In this document: positions 62,940 through 64,000 of the stretch, one piece after another | Layout of the letters: every line of letters starts with the position of its first letter | Position numbering within the stretch: the stretch's first letter is position 1 | Assembly (NCBI RefSeq): GCF_001941425.1 | Contig: NZ_CP009244.1 | Span: forward strand, 682,001 to 746,000 | Direction of reading: 5' to 3' | Source: Corynebacterium ammoniagenes DSM 20306 | Lineage (GTDB): Bacteria; Actinomycetota; Actinomycetes; Mycobacteriales; Mycobacteriaceae | DNA length: 64,000 nucleotides | Translations under genes and position numbers: made by a program | Notes under the pieces: model-generated | What the model was told of the DNA's origin: nothing | Databases searched by the model: none | Seen by the model: only the letters and a program-made list of their open reading frames with translations

Positions 62940-64000
62940 ATGACATCGACTGTAAATATGTCGCACAATGCGACGAAAAAGCCCCGCAATATCAACCAGA
63001 TGGCGGCCTATATTGTCCTTATAGGATTAGCCGTCGCTGGAGCCTGGTCCGTCAATTCCATCGGCATCAACATCCCAACGTTGCTGCAATCTGCAGATAA
63101 TGCCGTCAACTTTGTCTCCCGCATGTTCCCGTTGAATTTCCCACCAATCGGGGAACTGACGTCCATGATTGTGGAAACCCTGGCCATCGTCTTTTTGGCC
63201 ACTGCGTTAGCCGTCGTGCTTTCTGTTCCTGTTTCCCTCTGGGCAGCGCGCCCGACCAGCCCGAATACCACGGTGCACTGGCTATCACGTGCCTTTATCG
63301 TGTTGATGCGCGCCATCCCAGACCTGATTTTGGCCATCTTATTCCTCCGCGTCTTCGGCCTGGGTTCGCTCGGCGGCATCTTAGCCATGGGGCTGCACTC
63401 CATCGGCATGATCGGCAAGCTGTATTCAGATGCTATCGAAGAGCTTGACGATGGCCCCCGGGAAGCCATTCAATCCAATGGTGCCGGGCGCAACCAGCAG
63501 ATTTGGTCTGCTATTCCGCAGACCTTGATGCCGCAGATTATTGCTACCGCGCTGCACCGCTTCGACATTAACCTGCGTACCTCCGTGCTTTTGGGTTATG
63601 TCGGCGTCGGCGGCATTGGTCAAGAAATCGCTGACTCGCTGCGTGTTCTGGACTACCAACGCGGCATGGCACTCGCGATTGTGGTTCTGCTGCTGTGTAT
63701 CGCAGTCGAGCTGCTGTCTGGCGCTCTACGTGCAGCCATCATGAACCGCACGTCCAATAAACCAAGCTGGCGCCAGACCTGGTCTGACAAGCTCTTTGGT
63801 AAAAAAGGCGACGGGACTCAAGTAGCTGTCGCTGCACCTGCGACGAGCATCAATCCGCCGTGGAGCGCAGAGCGCGTCAACCGCGTGCTCGTTATGGCCA
63901 CGATTGTTATCTTGACCGTACTGTCTTGGTTCGCTGTGGATCTCTCCCTGCGTGAATTCCTCGTGGGGCTGACGGAACTTCCCGCGACCCTGGCGCTATT
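62940..64000 (+). CDS. phnE: Phosphonate ABC transporter permease, tandem-fused, 3' end missing
   Basis: The frame is open from the ATG at 62940 to the window end (353 codons seen). A complete PhnE permease fills about residues 20-265, including the EAA-like loop with Glu-Ala-Ile-Gln-Ser-Asn-Gly-Ala. After a linker rich in Lys, Ala and Thr (about 275-302) a second start follows (Trp-Ser-Ala-Glu-Arg-Val-Asn-Arg-Val-Leu), with a membrane segment and the Phe-Leu-Val-Gly-Leu-Thr-Glu-Leu motif that opens a PhnE domain. It is therefore probably a two-domain permease encoding both channel halves. Confidence 0.88.
   Translation, partial: MTSTVNMSHNATKKPRNINQMAAYIVLIGLAVAGAWSVNSIGINIPTLLQSADNAVNFVSRMFPLNFPPIGELTSMIVETLAIVFLATALAVVLSVPVSLWAARPTSPNTTVHWLSRAFIVLMRAIPDLILAILFLRVFGLGSLGGILAMGLHSIGMIGKLYSDAIEELDDGPREAIQSNGAGRNQQIWSAIPQTLMPQIIATALHRFDINLRTSVLLGYVGVGGIGQEIADSLRVLDYQRGMALAIVVLLLCIAVELLSGALRAAIMNRTSNKPSWRQTWSDKLFGKKGDGTQVAVAAPATSINPPWSAERVNRVLVMATIVILTVLSWFAVDLSLREFLVGLTELPATLAL

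Overview
This window comes from a Corynebacterium-type actinobacterium of moderate G+C, roughly 55% by eye. The evidence is a fused QsuB-type 3-dehydroshikimate dehydratase, a Cgl0159-family aldolase-like protein inside an inositol (iol) cluster led by a divergent GntR regulator, TauE/BCCT/MHS transporters of corynebacterial type, and leaderless promoters with the -10 box 6-7 nt before a start codon. A position near C. stationis, C. casei or C. ammoniagenes is a guess. I see no rRNA, tRNA, transposase, phage gene or CRISPR array. The window is chromosomal and almost entirely devoted to nutrient uptake and catabolism.

Layout. (1) 1-4.5 kb: the end of a dipeptide/oligopeptide ABC importer (binding protein, two permeases, double ATPase), then a convergent RNase H-like gene. 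(2) 6.0-12.7 kb: an aromatic operon pcaH-pcaG-pcaB-pcaC-qsuB-qsuD-iclR. It links shikimate/quinate (QsuD, QsuB) to protocatechuate ring cleavage (PcaHG, PcaB, PcaC). The enol-lactone hydrolase (pcaD) and the thiolase steps are not in the window. (3) 13.0-21.1 kb: an MHS-family acid symporter, a Gfo/Idh/MocA oxidoreductase, a TIM-barrel isomerase, a flavin dehydrogenase and a complete TRAP transporter (dctQ-dctM-dctP). This is probably a route for an uncharacterised carboxylated ring or sugar acid. (4) 21.1-32.7 kb: mixed single genes: aminotransferase, BCCT transporter, maleylacetate reductase, OsmC, an FAD/NAD(P)-binding protein, thiC behind a TPP riboswitch, TauE/SafE, and a DMT exporter.

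(5) 32.7-35.5 kb: a divergent pair (Ldh2/MDG-type dehydrogenase and aldehyde dehydrogenase) separated by two near-identical 17-bp palindromes. (6) 35.5-55.1 kb: the inositol region. iolR is divergent from iolC-Cgl0159-iolA-iolB-iolD-iolE-iolG-iolH; then come an MFS transporter and a Gfo/Idh/MocA gene, a LacI regulator divergent from a second operon (two Gfo/Idh/MocA oxidoreductases flanking an isomerase), and the inositol importer iolT. A 10-bp motif, TGWCRGGACA, recurs at the iolC promoter, the lacI intergenic region and the iolT promoter and probably marks the IolR regulon.

(7) 55.5-64 kb: an NCS1 permease translationally coupled to an isochorismatase-fold hydrolase. It is followed by a GntR-controlled cluster of ornithine-cyclodeaminase-like protein, TIGR03364-type flavin oxidoreductase, phnD, phnC and a tandem-duplicated phnE running off the end. 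The last cluster looks like a (methyl)aminophosphonate uptake and catabolism locus whose C-P-cleaving enzyme lies outside the window. Functions are read from motifs and family resemblance; no database search was possible.
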